Origin: a delta proteobacterium NaphS2
GTDB taxonomy: Bacteria; Desulfobacterota; DSM-4660; Desulfatiglandales; Desulfatiglandaceae
Assembly (NCBI GenBank): GCA_000179315.1
Contig: ADZZ01000749.1
Location: 45,653 to 85,315 of the forward strand
DNA length: 39,663 nucleotides
Direction: 5' to 3'
The notes under the pieces: generated by a model
What the model was told of the DNA's origin: nothing
Database searches by the model: none
Seen by the model: only the letters and a program-made list of their open reading frames with translations
Shown here: in pieces, positions 38,704 to 39,663 of the stretch
Layout of the letters: each line of letters opens with the position of its first letter
Position numbering within the stretch: position 1 is the stretch's first letter
Program-made: the position numbers and the translations under genes

Positions 38704-38784
38704 ACAGAAAAATGCCAAGCCCATCGTGAAGTGGGTACGGAAAGCCGCGAGCCCCTTTTTTCAAGGGATAGTCGGGTTGCCTGT
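38704..38784 (+). ncRNA. Candidate GEMM-like (c-di-GMP-I family) riboswitch aptamer
   Basis: Sequence blocks line up with the GEMM-I aptamer. TGCCAAGCC stands for GGGCAAACC, and a GNRA-type loop GTGA (38726-38729) lies between CCCA (38720-38723) and TGGG (38732-38735). ACGGAAAGCC (38737-38746) stands for ACGCAAAGCC, and a third hairpin is formed by CCCTT/AAGGG. GATAGTCGGGTTGCC (38767-38781) corresponds to the family's GAUAGCCGGGUUGCC. ACAG (38704-38707) and CTGT (38781-38784) can close the structure. Several otherwise invariant positions differ, so it may be a variant class or a decayed copy. Confidence 0.45.
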
Positions 38785-39011
38785 AAATGATAGAGTTTTC
38801 GGTATCTCTTATCTCTCAATCCATTGGCAGAGCGCCAGAGCCCCTGATTTTTAGTGATTTTTTTTCGTTTCATTGGAATAAATTCCGTGTTTTTCAGGAT
38901 TCACCGCCATTGGCGCTTAACCGTGCGTATCACGCAATCTCTTTTTTCAAAAGTGACCACTATACAGACGCTTTAGATTACAAATTATAAATGTTCTTTG
39001 CAGGCGCTGGA

Positions 39012-39038
39012 ATTCGACAAAGTAACAATTTGTCGAAT
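39012..39038. repeat. Perfect 10-bp inverted repeat beside a promoter
   Basis: ATTCGACAAA (39012-39021) and TTTGTCGAAT (39029-39038) are exact reverse complements with a 7-base spacer. They end eight bases before the -35 element at 39047, where an activator or repressor dimer would bind. No T-run follows, so it is not a terminator. Confidence 0.65.
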
Positions 39039-39046
39039 GAGCACTG

Positions 39047-39076
39047 TTGAAATTCTTGGCAAGCTGAATTTATACT
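39047..39076 (+). promoter_or_regulatory. Sigma70-type promoter for the secreted-protein leader
   Basis: TTGAAA (39047-39052), an 18-base spacer and TATACT (39071-39076) fit a sigma70 promoter. Transcription would begin near 39083 and give a leader of about 167 bases ahead of the ATG at 39250. Confidence 0.5.
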
Positions 39077-39125
39077 ATGGGAGGGCTGATTGGTGAAATC
39101 GGTGTGTTCAAAACTACCGGTACGG

Positions 39126-39177
39126 GCCTTCGAGGGATGGATGGGCCTGACCCTTGAAGGCATGAGTTGTTCAGGCC
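39126..39177 (+). ncRNA. Predicted H-type pseudoknot in the leader
   Basis: GCCTTCGAGGG (39126-39136) pairs with CCCTTGAAGGC (39151-39161), an 11-bp stem with one G-U pair. Within its 14-base loop, GGCCTGA (39144-39150) is exactly complementary to TCAGGCC (39171-39177) downstream. Together they form an H-type pseudoknot with no unpaired base between the two stems, a 7-base first loop and a 9-base last loop. It lies between the promoter and the ribosome binding site of the next gene. I do not recognise it as a known riboswitch. Confidence 0.4.
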
Positions 39178-39249
39178 GATCTTACGCTGTGTTTGGCTTT
39201 GAGGACAGCGGATTATTCAGATCATATGGAGAGGAAGGAGGAATTGGTC

Positions 39250-39444
39250 ATGAAAAAAACAATATGCGGTTTTATCGTCGCCATTGTTATCCTGTGCTTT
39301 GCGGGTGCGGGGTTGGCTGACGGAATTCCGGGAGCAACGGATAAAGTTAAGGCTGCAACGCTTTTGGTGCCCTTTTTTGAAGTGGGTGTGGACTCATCAA
39401 CGCATCCTCTTGACACATTGCTGAATCTTAATAATGTAAACTAA
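39250..39444 (+). CDS. Short exported protein, probably truncated
   Basis: A 64-residue protein beginning with a clear signal peptide (MKKTICGFIVAIVILCFAGA, cleavage after GLA-like residues near 22-23), then DKVKAATLLVPFFEVGVD and HPLDTLLNLNNVN. The mature part resembles the opening of longer secreted proteins of Deltaproteobacteria in which a TLLVPFFEVG stretch leads to a DTLLxVxNV beta-rich domain; here a TAA stops it right there. I therefore suspect truncation by a nonsense or frameshift event. The ATG at 39250 has AAGGAGG eight bases upstream, so it is translated well. It follows the pseudoknot-bearing leader. Confidence 0.6.
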   Translation: MKKTICGFIVAIVILCFAGAGLADGIPGATDKVKAATLLVPFFEVGVDSSTHPLDTLLNLNNVN

Positions 39445-39489
39445 AGTTTCACCGTTTTTGAACCTTTTCCAATTTTTCCAGCCAGTTCC

Positions 39490-39511
39490 GCGCATTTTTT
39501 TTATTATGCGC
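39490..39511. repeat. Inverted repeat with T-rich loop
   Basis: GCGCAT (39490-39495) and ATGCGC (39506-39511) enclose a 10-base T-rich loop. It may be a weak terminator of the truncated gene, though the T-run sits in the loop and not after the stem. Confidence 0.4.
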
Positions 39512-39520
39512 AGAGAATTT

Positions 39521-39559
39521 TGGCACGAAAAATGAAAAATTTTTTCAATTTTTATGCCA
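39521..39559. repeat. Imperfect AT-rich inverted repeat with TGGCA/TGCCA ends
   Basis: TGGCA (39521-39525) and TGCCA (39555-39559) bound AT-rich arms (AAAAATGAAAAA against TTTTTTCAATTTTT) that are largely complementary. It sits 33 bases upstream of the promoter at 39592 and looks like an operator or a cruciform-prone site. Confidence 0.45.
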
Positions 39560-39591
39560 ATAAATTCAACTAGTTATTTAACTTTTTACCC

Positions 39592-39620
39592 TTGAAATTC
39601 GCTCCATCTCGTGATAGGAT
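39592..39620 (+). promoter_or_regulatory. Promoter of the gene beginning beyond the window
   Basis: TTGAAA (39592-39597), a 17-base spacer and TAGGAT (39615-39620) form a plausible sigma70 promoter. A purine-rich GGAAAGGAG (39649-39657) near the end of the window is the ribosome binding site of a gene whose start lies just outside. Confidence 0.5.
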
Positions 39621-39663
39621 TCGATAACAACTTATTGATATTCCATCGGAAAGGAGCTGGCAA

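Noticed and set aside
39090-39320. A 76-codon frame through the pseudoknot region
   Set aside because: It overlaps the better supported exported-protein gene in another frame, has no domain, and its sequence is explained by the paired RNA arms.
39519-39536. Sigma54 promoter (TGGCACG -24 element)
   Set aside because: The -24 half matches, but the -12 half reads ATGAA instead of TTGCW, missing the required GC, and the segment is part of a larger inverted repeat.

Overview
The window reads as chromosomal DNA of an anaerobic Gram-negative bacterium, most likely a member of the Desulfobacterota (Desulfobacterales-like). The evidence is a YidC with a large periplasmic domain, the mre/PBP2/RodA rod cluster, a short ThiC, a short archaeal/Thermotoga-like AhcY, a 7TM-HD phosphohydrolase, and the ancestral mnmE-jag-yidC-yidD-rnpA-rpmH block. 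This assignment is inferred from gene content and order. No marker gene was searched.

Layout. 0-4.1 kb: a processive family 2 glycosyltransferase (minus), a secreted beta-lactamase-fold serine hydrolase, and a two-gene toxin-antitoxin module whose promoter carries a perfect inverted repeat. 4.1-8.25 kb: a visibly more AT-rich run of unrelated plus-strand genes (unknown two-helix membrane protein, ORF6N protein, VOC protein, TrmO-like protein, FlK-like thioesterase, metallo-beta-lactamase-fold hydrolase) that looks like an accessory island. It ends against a convergent lysoplasmalogenase-family gene. 9.0-10.7 kb: promoter, TPP riboswitch with its terminator, and thiC.

10.7-15.4 kb (minus): rpmH-rnpA-yidD-yidC-jag-mnmE, covering translation, RNase P, membrane insertion and tRNA modification, driven by a good sigma70-type promoter. 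rpmH is only 44 codons. 15.8-21.5 kb (plus): mreB-mreC-mreD-mrdA-rodA, the rod-shape and lateral-wall synthesis machinery. 21.6-29.2 kb: a truncated YjbQ-like remnant, then phoH, pgpH, ybeY, pdxJ, a CBS-pair protein, tsaE, lysC and a ComEA-like gene, several of them overlapping. 29.2-38.5 kb: tsaD, a DUF2062 gene, rsmA, panC, metK, ahcY, a nitronate-monooxygenase-like flavoprotein, a small unknown, an alpha/beta hydrolase and manA. TsaE with TsaD serves t6A37 formation. MetK with AhcY serves the SAM/SAH cycle.

38.5-39.66 kb is gene-poor and holds the least ordinary material: a diverged GEMM (c-di-GMP-I family)-like aptamer with no gene close behind it, a perfect 10-bp inverted repeat abutting a promoter, a predicted H-type pseudoknot (11 bp + 7 bp) in the leader of a truncated secreted protein, and AT-rich inverted repeats plus a promoter and ribosome binding site for a gene that starts just past the window. 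Many genes here appear to use TTG or GTG starts, so starts were placed by Shine-Dalgarno spacing and family N-termini.
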